Source: Dactylonectria macrodidyma
Lineage: Eukaryota; Ascomycota; Sordariomycetes; Hypocreales; Nectriaceae
Assembly: GCA_020744425.1 (NCBI GenBank)
Contig: JAGMUV010000016.1
Coordinates: 1,426,001-1,490,000 of the forward strand
DNA length: 64,000 nt
Direction of reading: 5' to 3'
In this document: one piece after another, positions 45,206-55,750 of the stretch
Position numbering within the stretch: position 1 is the stretch's first letter
Layout of the letters: each line of letters opens with the position of its first letter
Translations under genes and position numbers: made by a program
Notes under the pieces: model-generated
What the model saw: the letters and a program-made list of their open reading frames with translations, nothing else
The model's database searches: none
Told to the model about the DNA's origin: nothing

Positions 45206-46004
45206 TCAAACCACATTCTGAGGGCCAAAACCAACAAACGATGCCGATGACGAAGACACCTGCGACTGGTGAACCAACTGCACACGTGCCGTTGTGCTGT
45301 GATACCTGTCCTGTGCTTTTATTACCTCCTGCAGGCGGCGCCGCAACAAGTGCGCCATCAGTGCCCTCCGTGTTCCGTACGCCAGGAGGAATGCTAAAAC
45401 AGAGAGAATCGCGTACAAGCTAGTCCCATATGACACGTTCCAGCTTGCAGGCGCCGAAGCCCCTCGCATAGACTGCCCTGCCAATAGGACGAGCACGACT
45501 GCTATCAAACATATCGTGAAGGACAGGCACCACACGAGCCATGTCAGCATGTGTGGCCTGAACACTAATACAAGCACTAGCCATACGCTCGAGGTCAAGA
45601 GCGAACTGGCTAATAGCCACTCCACTGCACGAGCCATGATATACACTATTTCCCCCGGAGGGTCCATGCCGACGTTCGTCTGCGACAGATTCCAGAACGG
45701 CTGCTGATACAGAGGCTGAGGTTTGTCGAACAAAACATAGCTGCCGTCCGTGTTCAAGCACATGGCTCCGGAGGAGGCGTTGTGTAGGGAGCTATTCTGG
45801 GAGGAAGCCGACGTGGTGACCTTGCGGTTGTTAGTGTGACGCGCTTAGGACTGCTGAGTCAGGCCGTACATTGAGGAGAGAGCAAAAATACGGGGCATCA
45901 GTCTGGGTCCCCAGCAGAAAAGGGACAGTGATAAGAACAACCAGCCAGGTAATCACCCATTCCTGAAACTCAATAAGCGTAGGTACACGCGATGAGAAGT
46001 GCAT
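45206..46004 (-). CDS. Multi-pass membrane protein, unknown family, two exons
   Basis: Exon 1 46004-45870, intron 45869-45821 (GTACGG donor, CACTAAC branch, CAAG acceptor), exon 2 45820-45206, phase 0, 249 residues. Exon 1 holds a hydrophobic segment (WVITWLVVLITVPFLLG). Next comes an extracellular-looking Asn/Ser-rich stretch with N-glycosylation sites (NVTT, NSSL, NASS). Three or more further membrane spans follow (LLTSSVWLVLVLVF, LTWLVWCLSFTICLIAVVLV, LYAILSVLAFLLAYG), then a Ser-rich cytosolic tail. No catalytic motif visible; resembles unassigned fungal surface membrane proteins. Confidence 0.65.
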
Positions 46005-46670
46005 GGATCGGTGCTGGGCTAGAAGGCCATTTTATTAACTCCCATAATCCTCGATGACACACTTGTCGGGAGTGTAAAAGTAGTGTAGTCATTCTGGCAG
46101 TGGTATATTTTCTTTTGTTTTCATTCTTCCCTCCTTTCCTTCCCTTTTTTTTTTGTCTCCTCTTCTATGTCTCCCTGCCTTCTATTCCCCCCCAGGACTA
46201 AGAGGTAGCTGCGCGTAAGGGAAGCCCACAGGATGAAGACAACCCAAAACCCTAAAACATTTTTACTCAATGATCGGTCATATGTAGCTGCCTTCTTCAG
46301 CAGGAGCATGACTCATCGCAGGCACCCTCCCTAACACAAATCATTTGTCAGGATGGGAAGTTTGTCTTGTACTTGCGTGTCGCGTCGATGGGTTCGTTAG
46401 TAACGTTACGGCATGAACATCTCTCGCGTCCGCAAAATGCTAGTCCGATGAGTTGCGGGTCGCCGCATCGCTATCGCAGCCTGGTCGGCGCACTGCCTGG
46501 CAGCAGCGATGCGGATCGAGCATCCTGCGCTCCATCGAGAAATGCCGTGTCTGACCTACAGGCTCTAGTCTCAGGTGTGACGTAAGACACGATAGTAGGC
46601 GACAACCCCACGACGGGTCACAGCTGCAAAGCCCAGTCGTCTCATTCTGAAACGAACTAACAAAGGTCAG
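46005..46670. other. Intergenic
   Basis: No gene recognised. Contains T-runs near 46140-46155 and the upstream region of the bZIP gene. Confidence 0.5.
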
Positions 46671-47483
46671 ATGCGAGCCCCAGGTTGCAATAGGACTAGA
46701 AGTAGCCGCGCGTGTCCGGAACTGAAACTCGGAGTCCGTACTTCTGCGGGAGAAGCATGGGGCTGGGGCGACAAGACCCTGTACTTAAGATCAAGCCGGC
46801 ACGCTGCTGGCCGACAGAGTATGCGCCAGGAACCAGAGGAGAAAAAGTTGGAAAAGAGAGAGAAGAACCGCATAGCCCAACGAAATCATCGAAAAAGGGA
46901 GGCGGAGAAGAAGCGTCAGTATGAGAAAAAGATAGTTGAGCTTGAAGCGAAGATGGATAGGCTAGCTGAGGCTGCTCGAAGAAATGACTTGGCGGACATG
47001 ATATCAATCCTTCAGGGCGATGCTGAGAGCGCAACCGCAGTCGTGTGTCGTCGCCCGACAATAGAGCTGGGGACGCCGCTGTACACCGCCGCGGCTCCTC
47101 TTGCTCTTCCTCCTCCTCCTCCTCCTCCTCCTCCTCCTGCGATAGCGACGGCGGCGGCGACGACGACGGAGCTCGCGACCCTTCTACCTCCCAACGAAGC
47201 TACGGCATCGCCTGAGCCGGGCGGCTGGCTCAACATCTTCGAGCCAGTGCCTGAGCTGGAACCAACAACGGACTTTGTGTCGTCCTATCTACTCGAGGAC
47301 GAGTTCGCATGGTTTGCTCCACCCGCATACGGGTCGGACTACCTGCCAGCTTTCTCTTCTTACCCATCCCATCCGTTTCAGTATCAGATACCGGATGGTA
47401 ACATGTTCAACTTCAACCCTGCCACGGTGGATCCCTATCTCAGCTTTTCCTCATTTGGAGAGATGCCGATGCTTGGACTTTGA
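46671..47483 (+). CDS. bZIP transcription factor
   Basis: 270 residues from the ATG at 46671. The bZIP domain is at about residues 58-101: basic region KREKNRIAQRNHRKR (N-x7-R signature), followed by a short leucine-zipper-like helix (KIVELEAKMDRLAEA) with only about two to three heptads. Then come a ten-residue polyproline run encoded by CCT repeats, an Ala/Thr-rich stretch, and an acidic/aromatic C-terminus (WLNIFEPVPELEP, DEFAWFAPP) typical of an activation domain. The first 50 residues look less natural, so translation may start at the ATG at 46821, or an intron may remove them. It acts in the nucleus as a dimer on DNA; targets unknown. Confidence 0.75.
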   Translation: MRAPGCNRTRSSRACPELKLGVRTSAGEAWGWGDKTLYLRSSRHAAGRQSMRQEPEEKKLEKREKNRIAQRNHRKREAEKKRQYEKKIVELEAKMDRLAEAARRNDLADMISILQGDAESATAVVCRRPTIELGTPLYTAAAPLALPPPPPPPPPPAIATAAATTTELATLLPPNEATASPEPGGWLNIFEPVPELEPTTDFVSSYLLEDEFAWFAPPAYGSDYLPAFSSYPSHPFQYQIPDGNMFNFNPATVDPYLSFSSFGEMPMLGL

Positions 47484-48391
47484 TGGATCGAAGCGCCGGT
47501 CAGCCAGACGCTCGGTGTGAGTGATCAAGGCGGCGAACTCGGAACGGTAGATTGTTTGTTCGCAGCAGCACGATGGTGTCGAAATGTCAACGCGCGAGAC
47601 GCGACCTTCTAGCCTTGTCTGCTGGTAGCTAATTTTGCCGATCAATCACGCAACCTGAATAATGAATATCCGTATTGAGAAGAAGTCAATTGCATGTAAA
47701 ATCGCCGGGCGGGCAGCCTCGGGATGTCTTGGCGGGTGCGCATTTTAATTAAACAGCAACAAATGCTGCAAAGAGCCAAGACTTTTTACGCCGTAGTGAA
47801 GGGCGAATCGACGAGTGTGTTACTCAGAGAGCGCCGTTTAATTTCGTTTAAATAGCACACTGTACTTACTTACTGTACCAGTAACTAAAAGACCGCTCTA
47901 AAACGAGGCCAGTTAAAGTCGAGGTCGGATTTGGTATCGTCGTTTCAACACTGTAGCTTTCTTGCTTTTTTTTTTTTTTTTTTTTTTGAGACACCCGATC
48001 ACTATGGCCTTCCGTGCCAATGCAACTTAGTAGCTATAGACAAGAATTGCGCAAACTATTGGCGCCGGCGGCGCCGGCCCGTTTCGGATATGCTGCAAGG
48101 TGCGAACTGAAGACGGCACAGTGTTGGTATGATGTTGCTGCAATATCGCTGCCATGTCGACGCGTGATGCCGGAATCAGCGTGACACGGGGCTGAAAAAG
48201 ACAGACACAAGAAGTAGGTGGAATCCTAGACACCAAAAACGACCAATTCTGACATGGGGAAGATGACCAAGAGACAACCTAAACAGGGGTCAGTGTTCCA
48301 GAAAGCTAAATCAAGAACACCCTCGACATCTCCCATGCAGAGGCTCTCGTCAATCGAGCCATGACTCAGTACTAGGCACTCGTTGCTATAG
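47484..48391. other. Intergenic
   Basis: No gene seen. A T22 run lies at about 47964-47988. A short GC palindrome (GGCGCCGGCGGCGCCGGCC) is at 48061. Confidence 0.5.
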
Positions 48392-49114
48392 TACTCAACT
48401 GACATCGGCGCGTTACTTCCAACTCATCCAGGTGCGTTTTCTGGAGAGGATGAGATTCTTCCCTCTGCGGGCAGCAGCCTACAAAATGCTCGAAGGGCGC
48501 TCCTGGCTGTGTCCGATTGGGAGCTTGCAGCAATGATGAACGAAGTTGTGCAACGGTCAACACAGCTGCTCCTTGGAATGCACAACAAACCACGCCTTCC
48601 TTGCTGCTGCAACGCGCCTCGCATCGCAGACTTCATCAGCTTCTCCGTCGCGACTTTTCACATTCAATACGTCGATCTAATCATCATGCTCATCTATCTC
48701 GAAAGAGCCTATCCGACCCTAAGAATGATGGCCAAGGTGCAAGTGTGTACGCCGTACAGGATTCTCGTCGTCTTGCTCAATCTCGCGTACAAATTTGCCA
48801 ACGATGGAGCCACGAGTTGGTGGGTGAGGCCCTGGCTGCGCAGTTTCGGCATCTCGGACGTGGAAATTTTCCAGACCGAGATGGCACTTCTGGAACTGCT
48901 GGGGTGGGACCTCGCCGTGACCAAGGAGCAGTTCGATAAGACGTATGCGGGCTTGTGCTACGAAATGCGTGTGCACGGGTCGTGGCCTGCTACTGCAGCA
49001 ATATGGGCGACAAAAGCTCATGATCCAAGAGCAAACCACGCGATCCACAAGCCTCCACACGGTAGCTCTCGCCACAGAAAGACTGATCACCATAATAGCG
49101 GACTAGCTGTTTAG
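48392..49114 (+). CDS. Cyclin-like protein (Pcl/Pho80 type), 5' exon unresolved
   Basis: The frame is open from an acceptor-like CTATAG (48391) to the stop at 49114. The first in-frame ATGs (48533) are already inside conserved sequence, so an upstream exon is likely. Residues matching the cyclin box of Pho80/Pcl-type cyclins: FHIQYVDLIIMLIYLERA, then CTPYRILVVLLNLAYKFAND and MALLELLGWDLAVTKEQF. The characteristic ILVVLLNLAYKF segment and the GWDL end are conserved. Such cyclins activate Pho85-type kinases. The last 45 residues are low complexity and may reflect an unrecognised terminal intron. Confidence 0.7.
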   Translation, partial: YSTDIGALLPTHPGAFSGEDEILPSAGSSLQNARRALLAVSDWELAAMMNEVVQRSTQLLLGMHNKPRLPCCCNAPRIADFISFSVATFHIQYVDLIIMLIYLERAYPTLRMMAKVQVCTPYRILVVLLNLAYKFANDGATSWWVRPWLRSFGISDVEIFQTEMALLELLGWDLAVTKEQFDKTYAGLCYEMRVHGSWPATAAIWATKAHDPRANHAIHKPPHGSSRHRKTDHHNSGLAV

Positions 49115-49555
49115 ATTGGATCATGAAGACTACAGAGGTGCAATTCATGTCAGACGGAACGTCCTGGCCAGGTAGGTGCCTCAGGCCACAGCGCGGGTCG
49201 GGCGGGTCACTCGGAAATCCCACGCCCAACTCGCTAATCAACAAGAACACCCCATCACATAGAGATTACAGCGAGAGGGGCTTCCTAGCTGATTCAATTG
49301 ACGATTTCCCAATTCAAGAGATACATAATTGTCACATTTCTATTGCATTAGGCCCCTACATCAGACCGTACGACTGTCTTACCTCAGCAAGCTCAGACCA
49401 TTTTACAAGAGGAGTCTAGCGATATTAGGACTAGCGCCAAAGGTCACGTTACTTTTACGACTCCTCGAGTAAATAGTCTGAGGATTCTGCAACCCGCACA
49501 CTGCTCTGCGTAAACTTTGTACCTTGTTTTCGCGATTCTGGAAATCACTTTTATG
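49115..49555. other. Intergenic
   Basis: Nothing recognised. Confidence 0.5.
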
Positions 49556-49852
49556 TACGGAGGCAGCCTCCAAAAGTTTTCGGCCAGGAAAAAGCAATGT
49601 CAGCGCCACATCTAAAATAAATACAAAGAATACTTCAGGCTCATTTAATCCAACTAAACGCTACTAGAATATAGCGGGGTCTAGTCAGTAATTAGAAGAT
49701 AAGCTTCCCCTCTCGCCCCTAAAGTTACAGAGGCATTAGGTATAAGCCTCGCTGTAGCCAATCCGAGTGCAATGTATCTGCAAGTAGCCACAGGGGTCGA
49801 AGAATATGGCGTATTTTAGCGCGGCCGAGGACTTTTGGAGGCTGCCTCCGTA
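49556..49852. mobile_element. TA-flanked MITE, 297 bp
   Basis: 30-bp inverted repeats at 49556-49585 and 49823-49852, differing at two positions (TT versus CC). They start and end with TA, the duplication used by Tc1/mariner-type elements. Each end carries a 13-bp perfect palindrome GGAGGCAGCCTCC. No transposase inside. Confidence 0.8.
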
Positions 49853-50336
49853 TCCATTAACAACTACATCAAAGCACATTGTATTTGCCCTCAATTTCAC
49901 TGGACTGTGCATAAAGCATCCCTCTATCTAGGCATCTATTTTGTGTACCACCCCTATGCCTGTGTCTTGTGGAAAACTCTGATATGTCGTGAACTTGACC
50001 ACATCGAAATCCTCATCCATTCGTTGGCATATACTTATACTTTGGACTGGTTGGGTGGGTGGGGAGATGGCCGAAGTTAAACCGCATACTCTGACGACAC
50101 AAATCTTGGGTTTATATAGCCCAAAATTCACTCAGTTGCAGAATGACAGTCGTTGAATCGAAAAGTTCTCTTCAATTTACCGAACGCCTTGTGGTTGTTG
50201 TTGAAAATGAATATTAAGATGGAGTCCATTTCGTGGAAAAAACCTCCGCACGCGCCCAAAAAGCTGGACAGAATCCTCAGACCATTTGCTCGAGGACCGT
50301 ACCGATTAGGTATAGCGCGCACATGACTTTACAGTA
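49853..50336. other. Intergenic
   Basis: Nothing recognised. Confidence 0.5.
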
Positions 50337-50640
50337 GTAGTAGTAGATTTATTACGCCCGGGAGAACGGATCTCATAGGGCCATGGAACACGCTATGCTA
50401 TTTACATTTCTGCCACCTTCAATCCTGACCACAAAGTAAAGCCCCACTTTCTCTCCCTGAATCGCTTTCTTCTGGCCTCGCTTGACTCTCTCTGACAGGC
50501 CTGCTTGAAGGCCAGCTTTACAGATTAGGTACAGTCCCGTCCGTTGCCTTGGCACGAGCAAAATGGTCTGAGCTTGCTGAGGTAAGGTTTCTGGCACGAA
50601 ACTCGCCGAGCTTTTGCCGGGCGCCATTACTCGAGTTGGA
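50337..50640 (-). mobile_element. Possible 5'-truncated LINE 3' end
   Basis: Plus-strand (TAG)4 followed by ATTTATTACGCCCGGG mirrors the tail structure of the intact LINE (TAG repeats, then TATATTTAACGTGTTACGGG). A minus-strand frame of 84 codons (50373-50627, MAPGKSSASFVPE) lies upstream of the tail. Its relation to a LINE is not shown. No target duplication was identified. Confidence 0.35.
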
Positions 50641-52140
50641 AGGCGGTCAGGGTGGCCTATGACTCAGGATTGCGGTCACGATACGGTCTGTAGTTGTGGC
50701 CACAACACACAGAGTACGCTCGAGTGCCACTCTAGGTAGGTAGCTTTCCGACACGATCAACCGCTGTTTACACTTCCACCTTAGATTTGAGGCTTCTCGT
50801 GACATCAGTCATCTCCCTCCGTCCTAGCTCAGTTACCCAAACCGAACACACGTCCATTCACGAGTCAACGACCCTGATCCTCGCAAGTTTTTATACCTAC
50901 CCTACAGTAAGAACTCGATAATTTCGTTTCTTTTTATGGGCCCGCGTTCAGCGATATGAGGAAGTGATCCGCGAAATTGTTGGTTGAGAAACAACCGGAA
51001 CCACATAAGTAGGCTAAGGATTCCAGACGAAATCTGTATCTAGTTCTTAGTCTGTGCAGTGTGTGCATTAAGCGCTAATTTTGTTACTTTGGATGTCATG
51101 TGTAACATTCCCTCCCCACTTGAGCACCCAATGTGCCCGGCGCGTCCCCGAGTTCGTAGGGTCAATGACATATTCACTGCAACACGCGGCCTAATAAGTG
51201 ACAGGCACATCTTGCCTGCGAAACACCCGTGACACCGGCAGAGTAATTACCCGCATGGTGAGGCGTAATGTAAGCTACACGTCGCGTAATGTACTCACTA
51301 ACTTAGTCTTACCCGGTGGTCATGGTCGTCTTGGCGCAAAACACTGCGCAACGCTTTGTGGACACACAAAACGTCAGATCGAGACACAGAGCGCCTGTCC
51401 CACCCAGTTGTGCCTATTATTAGCATGTGTGTGTGTACGAGCATTCTGGCATGTAAGCAAGCGTCCTAACCGTTCAGTTAGCAATCAAACGGCGCATCCG
51501 TCAGTATGTATCGGGCAGTTAACTCATCCACAAAATGTAGCGAGGGCGCGGACCGGGTGACATTTCGCGGACCGATCGCAGTCAAGGGTTGTGAGGGTGT
51601 GGAGTAGCAAATCAAATGAAATAGGTAGCAGCGAAGTCGCATGCCGTTCGTTACAAGGGATAGATTGTAAATGCGTTCCGTGATCTTCCACAAAACGGGC
51701 ATAGTCAGAAGGCGTCCCAAGGACGGCGAGTAACTTTTGTTACCCTTTCCAAGTTTCAAGCTTCGATCGTGAAAGGCATTCGAGGCGGCGTTTCTCTCTA
51801 TTGGGTGTTTTTGAGTCCGGCGCGCATTCCTTCGTACAGTCCTGCGCCAGACACGCGTTACGCGCCCAGTTCACAACAAACATCGACCTCACTTCGACAT
51901 AGTTTGAACCCCGAATACAGTGCTCCCCATTTTTCTCCAGTTTCTACCCAGTAAGCTTCGTGCTATGTCTCTCCTGGGCCGTTCCCAGGTCGGCCGAACC
52001 CAGCAGCCTCGGCGAGCGGTGTCCGCCACCCCCACACTTAGACACGCCGCCTGAAAAGGGGCGAATGCGACCTGAAGTTTTCGCCGATTACTAGCGACAT
52101 GTCAATACATCTCTTGGGAGGTGGGCCCCGCTCCTATCTT
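50641..52140. other. Intergenic
   Basis: About 1.5 kb without a convincing gene on either strand. Confidence 0.5.
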
Positions 52141-53659
52141 TCACCCACCACATGTACTTGCTTGAAGCTGGAGGGGCTGCTGCCGCAACAGATTTTGCAG
52201 GTCGTGCTCGGGCCCATCAATCTCGATCAACTTGACTTGGATGGCTTGCCCAAGCGTCTTCGCTATGCCGATTTCACCCCCAAACTCTTTACTCGCTGCT
52301 CTGAAATAGATGATTTTGACGACGCTCCGGTGATTCTGACTACGAAAGTGATCCCTGACGTGGGCCAAGAACATTCTTCGCAGCCCGTCTTGTACATTGT
52401 ACCATGTCATTTTCGTCTCGTATCCGAGGCTGCTTCGACGACAAAAACACGTGAACGCCTCGTGGAGTCCACTGTCAGAGACGGCGATGTCCAAATCTCT
52501 TGGCATAGTCACATATGGGGGATGCGGAATGGGGAAGGGACCCTCTATCTCGTAGGCGTCCAAGCTCGAAGGTGTTGCCAGGAGGAGGATGGGTTTGTGA
52601 TATTGGCTTCCGTCGTCCCTCTCGTACCAAGCTACTCTCCATGCTCTGCCGTTGACGTTGAAATAGTAGGCGGATTCGTTGTTGTTCATCATATCGACCT
52701 GCGGCTTCACCCTTGCGATTCCCGAATCCCTGCCACCCATCTCTTTCTTGAGGCTCTCTACCCCGGTGAAACGGTAGAAGACGAGAACAACAATAATCAG
52801 AGAGGCGAGCAGGATGAAGGGAATGTTTTGCGTCTGGTAGTGAACTGCCACGAGAACAGTGAAGAGTAGTCCGAAGACGCTGTGGAGGATTCGAAACATT
52901 CGCGATCCGAACTGGGCTGACGATATGATGACGAACAGCACGATGATAGCCTACTGCCTCGTTCAGCTCCACTCGTGACTGAGAACCGTACTTCTCAAGC
53001 TGTGCATATGAGGGGGGTAGGGGAATGAGGAGATAACAAAAAGCTCACCGCAACACCAAAACAAGCTGCTGTAACAACTCTGTTGCCTAATGCAATTAGA
53101 CTCTTCTCGCAAAGTGACCAAAGAACCACGCACCGACATGGGAAACCTGTGACATCGATGCCACAGAGTGAAGCAAGGCTTCGTACCACACCAGCCATCC
53201 AAAAAAGGCGTGTATCCACAACAGTTGCGCCTCGCTTTGACGGACTAAACGATTCAGAGCCCAGCCCGAGAACATCAGCATGATGAGCAGGATTAGGTTG
53301 CCTAGCGCAAGCTCCCCTGCACGAGTGCAGATGCGGTCTAAGCTCCTGTCGCTTGGCATAGCAGCGATTAAAATAGCGATCAAGTTTTGCATGAGAATGA
53401 GGGTAGCTATAATTGACCTTGTCACTCTGGGAGGGGTGAAGCCTGATACATTTGTATCGTCATATGATAGCAGCTTAGCGTAGTGCTTCTTAAGACGGTT
53501 TAGGACTGAAAAAGGGAAGGAAGAACGGCTGTACTCATCCGAAGGCCGACGAAGCGAAATTGCGTCAATTCTCCGTCGGAGGAGACATATTCTGCGACAA
53601 GCGACCCACGCCGTCAAGTCCAGTGCAGAGACAAAGAACCACCAGAGCAAGAAAGCCAT
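52141..53659 (-). CDS. Ferric-reductase-like transmembrane protein, three exons
   Basis: Exon 1 53659-53134, a 47-nt intron (GTGCGT donor, GTCTAAT branch, TTAG acceptor), exon 2 53086-53049, a second intron (GTGAGC donor, GCTGAAC branch, GTAG acceptor), exon 3 52950-52141; phases match. About 457 residues from the 53659 ATG. The frame is open upstream, so an extra 5' exon is possible. At least five membrane spans. Two H-x13-H pairs mark a bis-heme ferric-reductase core: HAFFGWLVWYEALLH and HSVFGLLFTVLVAVH. The C-terminal 200 residues are soluble but show no HPF(T/S) or GGSG-type FAD/NAD(P) motif. If real, it moves electrons across a membrane without an obvious own flavin domain, or uses a diverged one. 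Confidence 0.7.
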
Positions 53660-53680
53660 AATAGCAGGGCCAGTCTCCAA

Positions 53681-54343
53681 GATGTCAATCGAGGGCCTGA
53701 CATTATTCTTATAGTGTCGTTTGGACCGCTATTAGTAATCTCCTGAGTCATACCAGCAGTGATTCTCGACGATGATCAGTGCCGACGGCCGTGTGTGGCT
53801 CCTGATGCATCCGCATGTGCCAACTGCAGCGAGTGCAATATGCGCTAAGGAGGGCCGACCAGCGAACAACGAACAGCACTGAAGGTAGCAGGCTGGTACA
53901 GCTTACTGCTGTACCCTAACATATGCCATTCTAAGCGGTGCGATCCTCGTTGGCGTTTCTGATCCAGAGTCTAACTTGGCGTCCCTTCGAGCGGAGAATG
54001 CACCATGCCACTATCATATAGAAGGGTGCGATGATGCGTTTGCATCAATGTCCGGCATAACAACCACAGACGATCGGTCCTTTCCTATCAGAAACTACCG
54101 CTATTGTTGGCATCTAAAACTCGACTTTGATCTGCATCGTTTTATGCAGTCAATCCCGCGCTAGTTTCACTGTCCTTGCAGCTCACGGCAGTACGGGCAA
54201 GTTACCGCATATCGCAGCCACGACTTCATGCAATGATTACCAAAGACATGTTTGCAAGCGCAAAAGGCAACAGGCGTTTCTACAATCCCCTCCGGGCCTT
54301 CCTCCCCATAGCTGTTGTAGCATATGGGACATTCTGCGCTTTG
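53681..54343. other. Intergenic
   Basis: Small frames only. A short frame ending at 54358 has a C-terminal hydrophobic tail (RAFLPIAVVAYGTFCALLAL), but I cannot support a gene. Confidence 0.4.
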
Positions 54344-54955
54344 TTAGCTCTTAGCTGAGGAGAACAGGTCGGGAACGTCTCCTTTACCTCTTTCTGTCTC
54401 GGGTAAACTCTTGACGTTGATGCTTTGTATCAGTGCGTTCGCCTCCGGTAAGCTCTCAACGCCGATGCTTTGCATCAGTGTTTCCGTCTCGGGTAAACTC
54501 TCGAGGCTCATGCTTCGTATCAGTGGGTAGGAAAACGGAAGAGGAGGGCGGCTCAGAAGCCTCAAAAGAGGGAGCGAACGCGTGTTGTAGGCGGGCGCGC
54601 GGTTTTTGGACATCGCCGACATGGTTCTCTCTATATTAAGATCATATACACTCTTGGTGTTTTGTACTGGCGCAGGCGCAGGGATCTGACGAACCTGTCG
54701 CTGTGTACCTGTAGGAAGTGGTAGGCAGGCGCCAGATCTGGATTTTAGTGCTTGAGCGAGCTCCAGAGTGTCGTCATTCATCACGGCGATTGCAGTGATC
54801 GAGGCGGCAGCGTCTGCGTTCTTAAATAAACCCTCACTCGCCCCTGCGTATGCCTCACCGAACAGCGACGCGACGAGCGTCCAGGCATTCCTCGGTCCAC
54901 ATCTTAGCCAGCCACAGTACGAGCTTCTACAGTGTGGTAGAGGTGTAAGCCCCAA
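54344..54955 (-). CDS. Hypothetical protein with 15-residue repeats
   Basis: The minus-strand frame is open from 54955 (non-ATG, probably entered from an intron with a TGTAG acceptor) to the stop at 54344. The first internal ATG is at 54781. Natural-looking N-terminal part (EAYAGASEGLFKNADAAAS), a basic middle, then three imperfect 15-residue repeats of the type SLESLPETETLMQSI before a polar C-terminus. No known family. 5' structure unresolved. Confidence 0.4.
   Translation of the reverse strand: MGLTPLPHCRSSYCGWLRCGPRNAWTLVASLFGEAYAGASEGLFKNADAAASITAIAVMNDDTLELAQALKSRSGACLPLPTGTQRQVRQIPAPAPVQNTKSVYDLNIERTMSAMSKNRAPAYNTRSLPLLRLLSRPPLPFSYPLIRSMSLESLPETETLMQSIGVESLPEANALIQSINVKSLPETERGKGDVPDLFSSAKS
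54391..54525 (-). repeat. 45-bp coding tandem repeat, three copies
   Basis: Three in-frame 45-bp units (TTTCCGTCTCGGGTAAACTC-like on the plus strand), spaced exactly 45 bp apart, encode the 15-residue repeats. Confidence 0.8.
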
Positions 54956-55750
54956 TCTTTACTTGTCCCAGCCAAGGCCTGCGTTCGAACACGACACGCA
55001 GAACCTTAGTCTGGTCTGTTCTGTCAAAACATCAACGCTAAGGATTAGTTCACTCCATGCTGTAGTCCTATAGAAGCGTTACACCTAAGCGGAGAGTAAC
55101 AGTGTTTCACACCCGGGTCCTGTAATGACGATAGCCTAAAATTTGGAGCAGCAATCCCGCTGTCGTAGATGAGTCATTCTGTTACTGTAGTAGTGGCTAT
55201 CAAAAGTCCCCAGCGACAAGTCCGTAAAAAGTCACCACCAGGTTAACAGTGTCACAGCCGCCATAACCCAAGGTGTGCCTGGCGTTACTGCTGCGTGTGG
55301 CTAGGATGCCTGTCTAGTTCTGCCGCAACAGAAATAGCAGTCAATGTCTTTTCTCGGTAGCCCCCAGCCGCCGCAGCACCGTGAGCGAGGGCTCTCCCTG
55401 CTCGACATCGACGCAGGATGCGCCTAGCAGCTGCGAACAGTTTTTTTCAGGTTGCCGGCTAGGGCATATATATAGCTGCTTTGCGTATCCTTTCATTTTA
55501 ACCTTATTTCGTAGCTCATTATTTCTATCTCACACTCGTTGCTGCTCTTTGTAGTGTCTTCTTTCCCTTGTCAAGTTGCCAACGTCATTCGCTTTTCGGA
55601 TCCAAACTCTTTTAACCGAACTTTCCTTATGCTACAACGATCTGCCTACATCAACAGTCAGTCGCATTTACACGATTTCCTTCGGACAAATCCGACCACA
55701 ACACAGACAATCGTTATCCTTCCACCTCTTATACGACTCAGCCCGCCGCT
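54956..55750. other. Intergenic, promoter of the CFEM-like gene
   Basis: No gene seen. A TATATATAG stretch lies at about 55467-55476 and a CT-rich leader precedes the start at 55751. Confidence 0.5.

Noticed and set aside
52099..52869. 256-codon plus frame
   Set aside because: Antisense of the splice-supported ferric-reductase-like gene, with less natural composition.
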